A stretch of DNA of 31,027 nucleotides, taken from NCBI GenBank assembly GCA_050945275.1, contig JBMNSQ010000005.1, forward strand, positions 1 to 31,027, read 5' to 3'. The position numbers were made by a program, and so were the translations under genes. Positions 7,449 through 14,117 of this stretch are shown here, piece after piece (position 1 is the stretch's first letter; each line of letters begins with the position of its first letter). Below the pieces are notes generated by a model, which ran no database searches, was not told where the DNA came from, and saw only the letters and a program-made list of their open reading frames with translations. This stretch comes from JAAYWY01 sp050945275. Lineage in GTDB: Bacteria > Bacillota > DTU030 > DUMP01.

Positions 7449-9743
7449 TTACTTACTATTACGTTGTAGAGCCTGATAAACCCTTTCTGGGGTTAGCGGT
7501 ATTTCGGTAAAGCGGATGCCGGTGGCATCGTATACAGCATTTGCGATGGCCGGAGCAGTTGGAACCATGCCACATTCGCCCACACCTTTAGCGCCAAAAG
7601 GTCCGGTGGGATCGTGTGATTCAACAATAATAACGTCCATTTCCGGCGTATCCTCTGCTGTTGGCAGCATGTACTTACCGAAGGTATTGTGTACTTGCCG
7701 TCCCTTGGCATCATATTTCACTTCTTCGCTCAAGGCATAGCCCATCCCTTGAAGCGCACCACCTTGGATTTGCCCTTCCACAACTACCGGGTGAATAGCT
7801 TTCCCCACGTCATGGGCGGCTACTATTTTTGTCACCGTAACTTGACCCGTTTGTGTATCCACTTCTACTTCGGCCAAATGAGCATGCCACGGCGGTGCAT
7901 TTTCCGGGATAATACGACCTACGCCAATAAATTGCTTGTTCTTAAAGTGGGCCTCAGCCGCTACTTTTTGCAGTGTCAGCTGGGCGGTTTCTTTATCCGG
8001 AGCATCGCTGCAAAAAATAAGGCTATCTTGCATGTCCAAGCTGTTAACGGGCAGATTAAGCATCTCGGCCGCATAGGTCAAAACTTGTTGCCGCACGTCC
8101 TTGGCAGCGGCTACCACCGCTGTACCGCTGGCATAACAGGTACGGCTGGCATGGCTTCCGATCTCAAACGGTGTCGATTCAGTGTCGCCAAAAGTGATGC
8201 CGATATCGGTGAGCTTTACTCCCAAGGCTTCAGCTGCTATTTGGGGCAAAGTGGTGCTGGTCCCGGTGCCCAAATCCGGAACGCCGGTGGCTAGCAGAAC
8301 CGATCCATCTTGCTGTATTGTAAGATAGGCATTGGAGTAGTCCCCGAACCAGGGCCAAGCATTGCTGCAGTGCGTGCCTACGGCCAATCCTAGACCGCGG
8401 AGTTTCTTGGCTCCAGGCGAATTAAGCTTGCCCCGTCGCTCCCAGCCTAGTGCTTTTGTGCCTTTGGTGATACATTCAGCTAAGCCGGTAGACTTGCATT
8501 CATAAGGAAGCACCCATTTATCGCCTACCTGCATAATGTTCTTCAGACGAATTTCAGCTGGATCCAAGCCTAATTTAGCAGCCATCATATCTACCGCTGA
8601 TTCAATAGCGAAGCAACCTTGTGGGTTACCAAATCCCCTTGCTGCCCCTGCCGGCGTGGTGTTCGTATATACACTGAATCCTACATACTTTTGGTGAGGG
8701 ACTCGATAGATAGCAAAGCCCATGCACCCTAACACAGCTGGAGCTTCCATGCCCCAACTGGCATAAGCTCCGGTATTTAAGGTGGCCAGAACATCTAGAG
8801 CGGTAAAAGTACCGTCCTTTTTAGCTCCAAGTTTTACGGTAATATAACCGGCATGACGGGTGTCAGAGGCGATAAAATCTTCTTCTCGTGAGTACACCAC
8901 TTGCACCGGACGGCCACTTTTGAGTGCTAATGCCACGGCTATTGGCTCGGCTTTGCCACTGAGGCCGATGCGAACCCCAAAGCCACCACCCACATACGGA
9001 GGATTTAAGACCCGAATCTTACTTTGCGGTAGCGAGAAGATATTGGAGAGAATAATTCTTGTTGGGTGAGGTGCCTGGGTAGTGGACCAGACAGTAACTT
9101 TACCATCGGGTGTAACTTGGGCCACGGCCGCCTGGGTTTCTAGTTGGGCCTGCTTTTGAACTGGCACTTTGAACTGTTCTTCCACTATAAAGTCCGCTTC
9201 AGCTAGGCCCTGGTCGATATCCCCCAGGCCCAGATGGATAGCGTTACCGGTAATGTTCTTACCTTCCCGGCAATTATCATGCACGTCAGGAGCTTTTTCT
9301 TCCAAGGCTGCTAAGGGGTCGTATACGGTTGGTAAAGGCTCAAAGTTCACTTTAATTAACTTTAGCGCCTCGGCGGCGATTTCTTCACTGGTAGCAGCTA
9401 CTGCCGCTACTTCGTCACCCACATAACGAACTATCGGAGAAAAGATACGTTGGTCTTTAATCGGCTCAGACGGCGGCAGAGTGAGGATGCTGCCGGCAGC
9501 CCCGTTAAACAGTGTTTGAGGGGTATTTTTGTAAGTGGCAACGGCTTTTACCCCCGGCAGTTTTTCTGCCTCTGATGTGTCAATGTCAATTATACGGGCA
9601 TGAGGATAAGGACTTCTTAGTACTTTGGCGTACAGCATACCCGGTAGTTTGATATCGGTGGTGAAAGGGGCGGTCCCGGTTACTTTTTCTACGGCGTCCA
9701 GCCGCCGTACCGATTGTCCAATCACGCGATAATTAGCAGTCAT
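7449..9743 (-). CDS. Molybdenum hydroxylase, molybdopterin-binding large subunit
   Basis: The product is about 764 aa of the xanthine dehydrogenase/aldehyde oxidase family. It opens with VIGQSVRRLDAVEKVTG, then GMLYAKVLRSPYPHARI (a/b hammerhead domain). The cofactor-binding part has PPYVGGGFGVRIG and AARGFGNPQ, and near the C-terminus GAKGVGECGM contains the conserved catalytic glutamate (about E723). I chose ATG 9743, not the upstream ATG at 9770, because GAGGGGAGGG lies just before it and it starts 4 nt after the FeS gene's stop. The substrate cannot be read from sequence; xanthine/purine or another heterocycle is possible. Adjacent sel genes raise the option of a labile-selenium hydroxylase, but the yqeB/yqeC markers are not in the window. 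Confidence 0.9.
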   Translation of the reverse strand: MTANYRVIGQSVRRLDAVEKVTGTAPFTTDIKLPGMLYAKVLRSPYPHARIIDIDTSEAEKLPGVKAVATYKNTPQTLFNGAAGSILTLPPSEPIKDQRIFSPIVRYVGDEVAAVAATSEEIAAEALKLIKVNFEPLPTVYDPLAALEEKAPDVHDNCREGKNITGNAIHLGLGDIDQGLAEADFIVEEQFKVPVQKQAQLETQAAVAQVTPDGKVTVWSTTQAPHPTRIILSNIFSLPQSKIRVLNPPYVGGGFGVRIGLSGKAEPIAVALALKSGRPVQVVYSREEDFIASDTRHAGYITVKLGAKKDGTFTALDVLATLNTGAYASWGMEAPAVLGCMGFAIYRVPHQKYVGFSVYTNTTPAGAARGFGNPQGCFAIESAVDMMAAKLGLDPAEIRLKNIMQVGDKWVLPYECKSTGLAECITKGTKALGWERRGKLNSPGAKKLRGLGLAVGTHCSNAWPWFGDYSNAYLTIQQDGSVLLATGVPDLGTGTSTTLPQIAAEALGVKLTDIGITFGDTESTPFEIGSHASRTCYASGTAVVAAAKDVRQQVLTYAAEMLNLPVNSLDMQDSLIFCSDAPDKETAQLTLQKVAAEAHFKNKQFIGVGRIIPENAPPWHAHLAEVEVDTQTGQVTVTKIVAAHDVGKAIHPVVVEGQIQGGALQGMGYALSEEVKYDAKGRQVHNTFGKYMLPTAEDTPEMDVIIVESHDPTGPFGAKGVGECGMVPTAPAIANAVYDATGIRFTEIPLTPERVYQALQRNSK

Positions 9744-9747
9744 TATG

Positions 9748-10236
9748 TTAACCCTCCCCTCTGGAGTCATTGATCTTAGCTGCGGCTGCCATGATGGCCT
9801 CTTCGATTTTCACATAGCCCGTGCAGCGACAGATATTACCTGAAATACCCTCACGAATGGCATTGCTGTCGGGATGGGGGTTTTTGTCCAGCAAAGCTTT
9901 GGCGGACATGATCATACCGGGGGTGCAGTAGCCACACTGAACAGCCCCCAGATCCGCAAAGGCCTCTTGCAGCGGGTGGAGCTGATTGCCCTTGGCCAAA
10001 CCTTCAATGGTTTCTACTACTGCTCCTTGGGCTTTAACGGCCGGAATCAGGCAGGAATCCACCGCTTGGCCATTTAGTATTACCGTGCAGGCCCCACATT
10101 CCCCTCGGCCGCAGCCCTTCTTGGTGCCGGTAAGGGCTAGCTTATCCCTAAGCACATCCAGCAACATATCGGCAGGAGCCACTTTTACCTGCACCGGTTC
10201 ACCGTTTAAGGTGAAGCTTAATTTTATCTGGCTCAT
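9748..10236 (-). CDS. Molybdenum hydroxylase, 2Fe-2S subunit
   Basis: This 162-aa subunit carries two [2Fe-2S] clusters and passes electrons from the molybdenum centre to FAD. From the preferred start, a plant-ferredoxin-type cluster uses C42, C47, C50 and C62 (GCGRGECGAC...C). A second, all-helical cluster uses C101, C104, C136 and C138 (QCGYC and ICRC). ATG 10236 is preferred over an upstream ATG at 10251: it follows GGGAGGTGA and overlaps the FAD gene's TGA as ATGA, implying translational coupling. Length is normal for CoxS-type subunits. Confidence 0.95.
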   Translation of the reverse strand: MSQIKLSFTLNGEPVQVKVAPADMLLDVLRDKLALTGTKKGCGRGECGACTVILNGQAVDSCLIPAVKAQGAVVETIEGLAKGNQLHPLQEAFADLGAVQCGYCTPGMIMSAKALLDKNPHPDSNAIREGISGNICRCTGYVKIEEAIMAAAAKINDSRGEG

Positions 10237-11114
10237 GACTTCACCTCCCAAGTTTGCTTAGCCTCACTTAGTGCCATAGTAAGAGCCCGTTGGACCAGTG
10301 TCGGTAGGACATCTAACCGATACCGGTGTGAACCGCGAAGAGCACTATCTCTTGGATTAGCATCACGGGTGGCTATTTTAGCCGCTTCGGTTATGGTTGC
10401 GGCGTCAGCCGGTTTGCCTACCAGGAATTGCTCAGCTTTGGTTGCCCTCGTTGGCCTAGGGCCTACCGGTGCCATAACGATGCGAGCCCAGTCGATAACC
10501 TCACCATCTAGCGAGATCATGGTAGCTACATTTAGCATGGGAAGCGCTAATGCGTTTCGCTGCGACAGCCGGGCAAAACCCGTGCCTTGCCCTGACTGGC
10601 AGCCAGTAAATTGAACGCCTGTTACCAATTGGCGGGTACTATCCACTGTGGATTGTCCGACGCCGACGTACATTTCTTCTACCGGGACGTTAATACAACC
10701 ACCGTTGGTGGCAATGTTGGCCTCAGCGCCAAGAGCCACAAGAGTTACGGCGGTATCGGCCGCCGGTTGCGCGTTTACCACATTGCCTACTACTGTGCCT
10801 ACGTTTCTAATTTGCAAAGAGCCAACCGAGCGAGCAGCTTTTGCCAAAGCCGAAGCCTTAGCTTGGATAATGGGCGACGCTGCTACCTGGCTATGGGTCA
10901 CAGCGGCCCCTATCGTTATCATGTTGTTATCATCTGAAATTTGTTGTAGAAATCCCATCCGACTAATATCAAGTAAATACTTCGGATTCTTTTTTCCGTC
11001 GGCAATATCCATCATTAGGTCGGTGCCCCCAGCAACGATGCGCCCCTGACCTTCCCATCGGCTTAGTGCGGCCAGGGCTTCACACAAACACTCGGCAAGT
11101 ACATATTCTTGCAC
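10233..11114 (-). CDS. Molybdenum hydroxylase, FAD-binding subunit
   Basis: This 293-aa protein is of the CoxM/xanthine dehydrogenase FAD-subunit family. Family motifs are RIVAGGTDLMMDI near residues 25-37, ITIGAAVTHSQVA, and the FAD pyrophosphate-binding IRNVGTVVGNVVNAQPAADT. It starts with GTG 11114, preceded by AAGGAGGG (11121-11128), and its stop overlaps the FeS gene. It is the first gene after a tandem glycine riboswitch and terminator 100-330 bp upstream, so expression of the whole hydroxylase-MocA operon is probably glycine-dependent. Confidence 0.93.
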   Translation of the reverse strand: MQEYVLAECLCEALAALSRWEGQGRIVAGGTDLMMDIADGKKNPKYLLDISRMGFLQQISDDNNMITIGAAVTHSQVAASPIIQAKASALAKAARSVGSLQIRNVGTVVGNVVNAQPAADTAVTLVALGAEANIATNGGCINVPVEEMYVGVGQSTVDSTRQLVTGVQFTGCQSGQGTGFARLSQRNALALPMLNVATMISLDGEVIDWARIVMAPVGPRPTRATKAEQFLVGKPADAATITEAAKIATRDANPRDSALRGSHRYRLDVLPTLVQRALTMALSEAKQTWEVKS

Positions 11115-11207
11115 TACAAGCCCTCCTTGTCTAGCTTAACTTCGCCCACCGGTTAGAGTTAGGACCACCACCCCCTAGGTAACGTTATATCCCGTACTAC
11201 TATTAAT

Positions 11208-11258
11208 GGAAAAACAAAAGACTGGAGCAAGTAGCTAATTTGTGCTACTTACCCCTGT
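11208..11258 (-). terminator. Riboswitch expression-platform terminator
   Basis: On the minus strand, 15-nt arms at 11244-11258 and 11221-11235 pair around an 8-nt loop with one A/A mismatch and a few G-U pairs. CTTTTGTTTTT (11210-11220) follows. The left arm begins with ACAG, which is also the 3' end of the second glycine aptamer (GGACAG), so aptamer folding and terminator folding should exclude each other. That is the layout of an ON switch. Confidence 0.8.
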
Positions 11259-11446
11259 CCTTTGGCCTGAGAGCTTCCCCCTAATCGGCTAACCGAGGTT
11301 GCCCCTTCGGCGTTCACAGGCGCAACTGCGCCACCGAACTCTCCAGGGAGCCGTCCCTGCCAAGTATCTGGCCTGAGAGATTCAGCCGTTCGGGTAGCAG
11401 ACAAGCGGCCTTGCTCCTTCGGCGTCCAAAGAACTCTCCTTAGCAG
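11254..11446 (-). ncRNA. Tandem glycine riboswitch
   Basis: Read on the minus strand, two consecutive glycine aptamers are visible. Aptamer 1 (about 11446-11357) has GGAGAG, then ACGCCGAAGGAGCAA, then CTCTCAGGCC. Aptamer 2 (about 11356-11254) has GGAGAG, then ACGCCGAAGGGGCAA, then CTCTCAGGCCAAAGGACAG. These are the hallmark conserved blocks of the glycine riboswitch, here in the common cooperative two-aptamer form. The usual clients are gcvT, glycine dehydrogenase or transporters. Here the next gene is a molybdenum hydroxylase FAD subunit, which is unusual. Confidence 0.93.
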
Positions 11447-11486
11447 ATCATGCGGCCATATAATGTTGGAATCTTGTACCGTATTC

Positions 11487-11516
11487 ATTATATCATAATA
11501 TATTGGACAATGTCAC
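11487..11516 (-). promoter_or_regulatory. Promoter of the riboswitch and hydroxylase operon
   Basis: On the minus strand, GTGACA (11516-11511) and a perfect TATAAT (11492-11487) are separated by 18 bp. The expected start of transcription is about 35 nt before the first aptamer, and no gene intervenes. Confidence 0.6.
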
Positions 11517-11567
11517 ATAATTATTTCTATTAAGGCTACTATTTATGTATGACTCCTTTTCATCTTC

Positions 11568-11597
11568 TTGCTTGGGCCCCTGTTGACATGCTATAAT
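11568..11597 (+). promoter_or_regulatory. Extended -10 promoter of selC
   Basis: TGCTATAAT (11589-11597) is an extended -10 element. A weak -35, TTGCTT, lies at 11568-11573 with an 18-bp spacer. Transcription would begin about 5 nt before the mature tRNA. A TTGACA at 11583 is too close to be the -35 for this -10. Confidence 0.6.
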
Positions 11598-11608
11598 CAA
11601 GTCACCGC

Positions 11609-11703
11609 GGGGGTGGATTGGGCCTGGTGGCTCGCCCGGACTTCAAATCCGGCGGCGGGCATGGACTGTCCGCGGTGGGTTCGATTCCCACACACTCCCG
11701 CCA
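11609..11703 (+). tRNA. selC: tRNA-Sec (anticodon UCA)
   Basis: This 95-nt tRNA has the selenocysteine-specific shape: a long acceptor stem, an anticodon stem GGACTTCAAATCC holding UCA, a long variable arm (GCGGGCATGGACTGTCCGC), a T-arm GTGGGTTCGATTCCCAC, and an encoded 3' CCA. The acceptor pairing GGGGGTG/CACTCCC is clear over 7 bp, with a possible G/A at the eighth pair. It inserts selenocysteine at UGA through SelA and SelB, both encoded upstream in the window. Confidence 0.95.
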
Positions 11704-11755
11704 ATAACAATTGGTCATTAGTTACGAAGCCAACTAGACACCGGACAAAACTATG

Positions 11756-11795
11756 AAAAACAACTCCCTTCGCTGAAACTTAGCAAAGGGAGTTG
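11756..11795 (-). terminator. Hairpin with U-tract, minus-strand orientation
   Basis: CAACTCCCTT (11761-11770) pairs with AAGGGAGTTG (11786-11795), and GCT/AGC extends the stem after one mismatch. The A5 at 11756-11760 becomes a U-tract on the minus strand, so it would stop transcription arriving from the decayed PIN region. On the plus strand downstream of selC there is no good U-tract. Confidence 0.55.
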
Positions 11796-11817
11796 TCGTC
11801 ATTACTAAACAGATTCA

Positions 11818-11997
11818 CTATTTTATACCCTTCATGTTCAGCCCAGCGTTAAGATCTTCGGACAATAGGATCGTGCATCCTAATTGATTAGCACTGCAGA
11901 TAATCATGGTATCCCAAAATGGTATCGAATACGTTTTGTGTATACGTATCGGTCCAAATCCAGACCAGCTTCTTTTTTCCGGACAAGATGATAATCT
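11818..11997 (-). pseudogene. PIN-domain (VapC-like) C-terminal remnant
   Basis: The minus strand encodes YSIPFWDTMIICSANQLGC followed by TILLSEDLNAGLNMKGIK. This matches the end of PIN-domain ribonuclease toxins: an SFWD motif, an alanine-rich helix, then a SEDL acidic site. The N-terminal half with the first catalytic aspartate is missing. The reading frame upstream instead contains KKEAGLDLDR, also present in the neighbouring RemA-like gene, so the fragment looks recombined and dead. No antitoxin gene is intact beside it. Confidence 0.6.
11948..11978. repeat. 31-bp direct repeat, copy 1 (copy 2 at 12476-12506)
   Basis: The two segments match at 29 of 31 positions (mismatches C/T and A/G). 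Copy 2 lies inside the RemA-like gene and encodes KKEAGLDLDR. Copy 1 sits at the broken front of the PIN remnant. A local duplication followed by decay explains both. Confidence 0.75.
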
Positions 11998-12032
11998 CAT
12001 GAAAAAGGCCCCGGATGTCTCTCCAAAGACAC
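11994..12032. repeat. Copy of the gene start found at the right window edge
   Basis: This 39-nt stretch matches 30988-31027 with one substitution and one single-base deletion. It includes ATG AAA AAG GCC and GTCTCTCC. The deletion shifts the frame after about nine codons, and restoring it gives a TAG shortly after, so this copy looks like a decayed start of a homologous gene. Confidence 0.7.
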
Positions 12033-12171
12033 CTAGAGCGAAAGGAGTATTTATTCAATTAGCACTCTCGAAAGTATTTTTAAGACAAACCGTACTGTAC
12101 CATCCCTAAATTCTATCATGTACGTATCATAATATCACATTAAAAATATTTCAAACATGGTCTCTGTCTAT

Positions 12172-12201
12172 CCCCAAACCTTGATTTTACAAGGTTTGGG
12201 G
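12172..12201. other. Strong hairpin without a clear U-tract
   Basis: CCCCAAACCTT (12172-12182) and AAGGTTTGGGG (12191-12201) form a perfect 11-bp stem with an 8-nt loop. Neither side carries a run of T, so termination is doubtful. The following stretch to 12422 holds no gene that I can support. Confidence 0.5.
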
Positions 12202-12422
12202 GTGTTCCTCACATTTTTCCGCATTTAACCAATTAGTGTTCTCTTTTGGCCAGGAAGTAAAATTGTCGGCTTCATTATTAGCCGTTTTTCTTTGAGGAAA
12301 GAGATTGGATACCGGTCCCCGAAAGTTGGAGTGTGTATTTAGGATAGCGGCCCATTCCCTTTGTTGGCCTCGTATGGCTGTGCCAGGTGGCTACTCCGGT
12401 TGGGGATAACAAGGAAGAAGAG

Positions 12423-12797
12423 TTATTGCTCCAAATCAGTTTGGTAATCCAATATTTCTTCTATTTTTGATGCAAATCGGTCCAAATCTAGACCGGCTTC
12501 TTTTTTAATGCTTTTTCGGAGCATGGGGCCTACCTGATTGATATCATCCAGAAGATCTTGGAGAAGTTCTAGGGCTGCTGTAGCTTCTAACACTTCTTGT
12601 GGGGTTTGTGTTATGTTTTTGAGGATTGCGTGCTCGGTTCGAGAGGCAATAATGGGATTGGGAATTTGTTCAACGTAAACTGAGGTGCGCCGGCCTGGCC
12701 CCCTGTCTTCTTCAATAGGTTCCAACGCAATAATTTTATCGGATCTTACATACTTACCATAACCCAAGGGGACGATTACTTGTTCTCTAATTTCCAC
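12423..12797 (-). CDS. RemA-like (DUF370) protein with C-terminal extension
   Basis: From GTG 12797 the product is about 124 aa. A longer frame reaches back to 12959, but its N-terminal part has no ribosome-binding site and odd composition; AAGGA lies about 10 nt before this GTG. Residues ~8-60 (VPLGYGKYVRSDKIIALEP, GRRTSVYVEQIPNPIIASRT, EHAILKNI) resemble RemA, the biofilm-matrix regulator: RemA has a similar GFGN start, GRRTR near the middle and HVILS near the end. Residues ~65-124 add a helical tail with many acidic and leucine residues. RemA multimers bind DNA; whether this variant does is inferred. It stands alone in a gene-poor zone. Confidence 0.55.
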   Translation of the reverse strand: MEIREQVIVPLGYGKYVRSDKIIALEPIEEDRGPGRRTSVYVEQIPNPIIASRTEHAILKNITQTPQEVLEATAALELLQDLLDDINQVGPMLRKSIKKEAGLDLDRFASKIEEILDYQTDLEQ

Positions 12798-13006
12798 TGA
12801 AATCACATCCTTGGTTTTTTTATTATCATTACCCATAAGGAAAAAGCAAAACCCTGTTATCTTAATACCGGTAAGCGATAAGGACCAAACATTTTTCGTC
12901 GAAATGACCCATACCCCTTTTGGCCTATCTCTTTTCGGGTTGGTGTTAAGATCATACAATGTTTACATTTGAGATTACTATTTAGGTATTAGGCTAGAAA
13001 AACAAA

Positions 13007-13050
13007 AATCCTCTTTTTATATGGCCTTCTTCTATTCAATTAAGAGGATT
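13007..13050. other. Inverted repeat upstream of the DUF5320-like gene
   Basis: AATCCTCTT (13007-13015) and AAGAGGATT (13042-13050) are a perfect 9-bp inverted repeat with a 26-nt spacer. It lies between the start of the RemA-like gene and the DUF5320-like promoter. The long spacer makes a transcription terminator weak; it could be an operator pair. Confidence 0.35.
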
Positions 13051-13112
13051 AATTTTAGCTACTGTTATCCCTCGTCTTATGGATGGGGGATTTAGTTATT
13101 CTTATTTTGTTG

Positions 13113-13142
13113 TTGACATATGCCCGCAATGAGGGGTATACT
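13113..13142 (+). promoter_or_regulatory. Sigma-A-type promoter of the DUF5320-like gene
   Basis: Perfect TTGACA (13113-13118) and TATACT (13137-13142) are separated by 18 bp, about 45 nt before the start codon. Confidence 0.65.
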
Positions 13143-13187
13143 AATAATGAGCAAACGACCATAACAAGATATAAAGGAGGAATTATA

Positions 13188-13526
13188 ATGCCATATGGTG
13201 ATGGAACTGGTCCTGCAGGAATGGGACCACTTACTGGCCGGAGGATGGGATTTTGTGCGGGGAATGTAGCTCCGGGATACGCTAATCCGATGAGGCCCTG
13301 TGGTTGGGGTATGGGTTTTGGACGAGGTGGTTATGGACGCAGGATAGGAGCTAGAATGTGGCCTGGATATGTTGGCCCTTTTCAAAGAGCCCGTCAGTTT
13401 TTCGCGGCCGGCCCCGTTAGTGAAAAGGAAATCCTAACAGCGCAGGCTAGCTTTTTAGAGGAGAATCTGACAGCAGTTCGAGAACGTCTTGATGCCCTAA
13501 AAGCGGACAAAGAAGAGAATGAATAG
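13188..13526 (+). CDS. Small Gly/Met-rich DUF5320-like protein
   Basis: This 112-aa protein begins MPYGDGTGPAGMGPLTGRRM, the signature of DUF5320-type small proteins often found beside MRP/NifB-like or dinitrogenase-cofactor-like genes in anaerobes. The middle is glycine/arginine-rich (GWGMGFGRGGYGRR, residues ~43-56) with two cysteines, and the end is a charged coiled-coil-like helix (ILTAQASFLEENLTAVRERL). ATG 13188 follows a perfect AAGGAGG (13174-13180), so an upstream in-frame ATG at 13083 is rejected. It stands alone here. The function is unknown; metal or cofactor association is only suggested by family context. Confidence 0.8.
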   Translation: MPYGDGTGPAGMGPLTGRRMGFCAGNVAPGYANPMRPCGWGMGFGRGGYGRRIGARMWPGYVGPFQRARQFFAAGPVSEKEILTAQASFLEENLTAVRERLDALKADKEENE

Positions 13527-13580
13527 GACCTTAGGGTCACATTTGGCACTACTCAAACAGGCGGGGCAGTTTCCTTTTTA

Positions 13581-13604
13581 GCAAGGAGATGAATCGCTCC
13601 TTGC
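13581..13604. other. Hairpin downstream of the DUF5320-like gene
   Basis: GCAAGGAG (13581-13588) and CTCCTTGC (13597-13604) form a perfect 8-bp stem with an 8-nt loop, but no T-tract follows. It may act with the larger hairpin at 13704. Confidence 0.4.
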
Positions 13605-13703
13605 AATGCTGAAATCCATATGATGAGAGGGTCTCTAAAGTTGATTTTGAGCTATACACGGGAGATGAGAACACAGATTAGATTGCCATGCCAACTCTAG
13701 GCT

Positions 13704-13756
13704 TATAACGTAAATTCCCTTGGCTGATGTGAATAGCCAAGGGAGTTTACGTTATA
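13704..13756. other. Long 22-bp hairpin in an intergenic region
   Basis: Arms 13704-13725 and 13735-13756 pair over 22 bp with a single G-T wobble and a 9-nt loop. It lies in a 530-bp gap between the DUF5320-like gene and the LarA-like gene. The lack of a U-tract argues against a plain terminator. Its inner arm (TCCCTTGGCT) resembles those of hairpins at 11761 and 23643. The rest of the gap holds nothing I can call except the promoter near 13.9 kb. Confidence 0.65.
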
Positions 13757-13877
13757 CCGATGCTCAATAAAGCGCTTCTTTATTTTAGCGAGCGTCCTTA
13801 CTGAGAATAAAAATAGGCAAGCGAACAGGTCTTTTGCTTAAATTAGAAAAATTTATTCGTATCATAAAGTGCTCCAA

Positions 13878-13950
13878 TAATAGTTAGCATGCAACACCTT
13901 GACATAACGCTAACGAACTATGTATAATAATATACAAGTATGAACTATTA
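13878..13950 (+). promoter_or_regulatory. Promoter of the lar-like cluster with flanking inverted repeats
   Basis: TTGACA (13899-13904) and TATAAT (13923-13928), 18 bp apart, form a near-consensus sigma-A promoter. TAATAGTT (13878-13885) is the inverse of AACTATTA (13943-13950), and a further AACTATGTA at 13916 sits in the spacer next to the -10. GTTAGC (13883) and GCTAAC (13909) also mirror each other. Sites on both sides of and inside the promoter fit repression, plausibly by the RpiR-type regulator at the end of the cluster (inference). Confidence 0.6.
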
Positions 13951-13988
13951 CATTCATTACTTGGTCTATTGGAAACTGGAGGTGATCT

Positions 13989-14117
13989 ATGCTTTTGGGG
14001 CTAAGGGGTATAGCCGGGGGTGTATGGGGAAACAGGTTTTGTTGCACAAGAATAGTTTGGTTTGAAGTTGTTTTTTGGAGGTCTTGCTGTGAAACTGGCC
14101 CGAAAAGGATACTATGA
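13989..14117 (+). CDS. Possible 42-codon leader ORF overlapping the LarA-like gene
   Basis: ATG 13989 has an excellent ribosome-binding site (GGAGGTGATCT) and opens a 42-codon frame that ends at TGA 14115-14117, about 29 nt inside the next gene. The peptide is rich in Trp, Cys, Arg and Gly (for example GGVWGNRFCC). It resembles no family I know. It may be a leader peptide coupling or attenuating translation of the LarA-like gene. Confidence 0.35.
   Translation: MLLGLRGIAGGVWGNRFCCTRIVWFEVVFWRSCCETGPKRIL

Noticed and set aside
7449..11114. Carbon monoxide dehydrogenase (coxMSL)
   Set aside because: The large subunit lacks the CoxL active-site loop I would expect (AYRCSFR); GFGNPQ is seen instead, so a CODH call is not supported.
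11249..11488. 79-codon minus-strand reading frame
   Set aside because: It lies wholly over the tandem glycine riboswitch; the conserved RNA blocks explain the sequence.
11583..11597. TTGACA plus TATAAT as the selC promoter
   Set aside because: Only 3 bp separate the two hexamers; the -10 works better as an extended -10.
11568..11756. 62-codon plus-strand reading frame
   Set aside because: It runs across tRNA-Sec and its promoter.
11999..12109. Plus-strand gene starting MKKAPDVSPK
   Set aside because: Compared with the copy at 30993 it has a one-base deletion and, once corrected, an early stop; treated as a decayed copy.
12798..12959. N-terminal extension of the RemA-like gene
   Set aside because: No ribosome-binding site at its ATG and no family similarity; the GTG at 12797 has AAGGA upstream.
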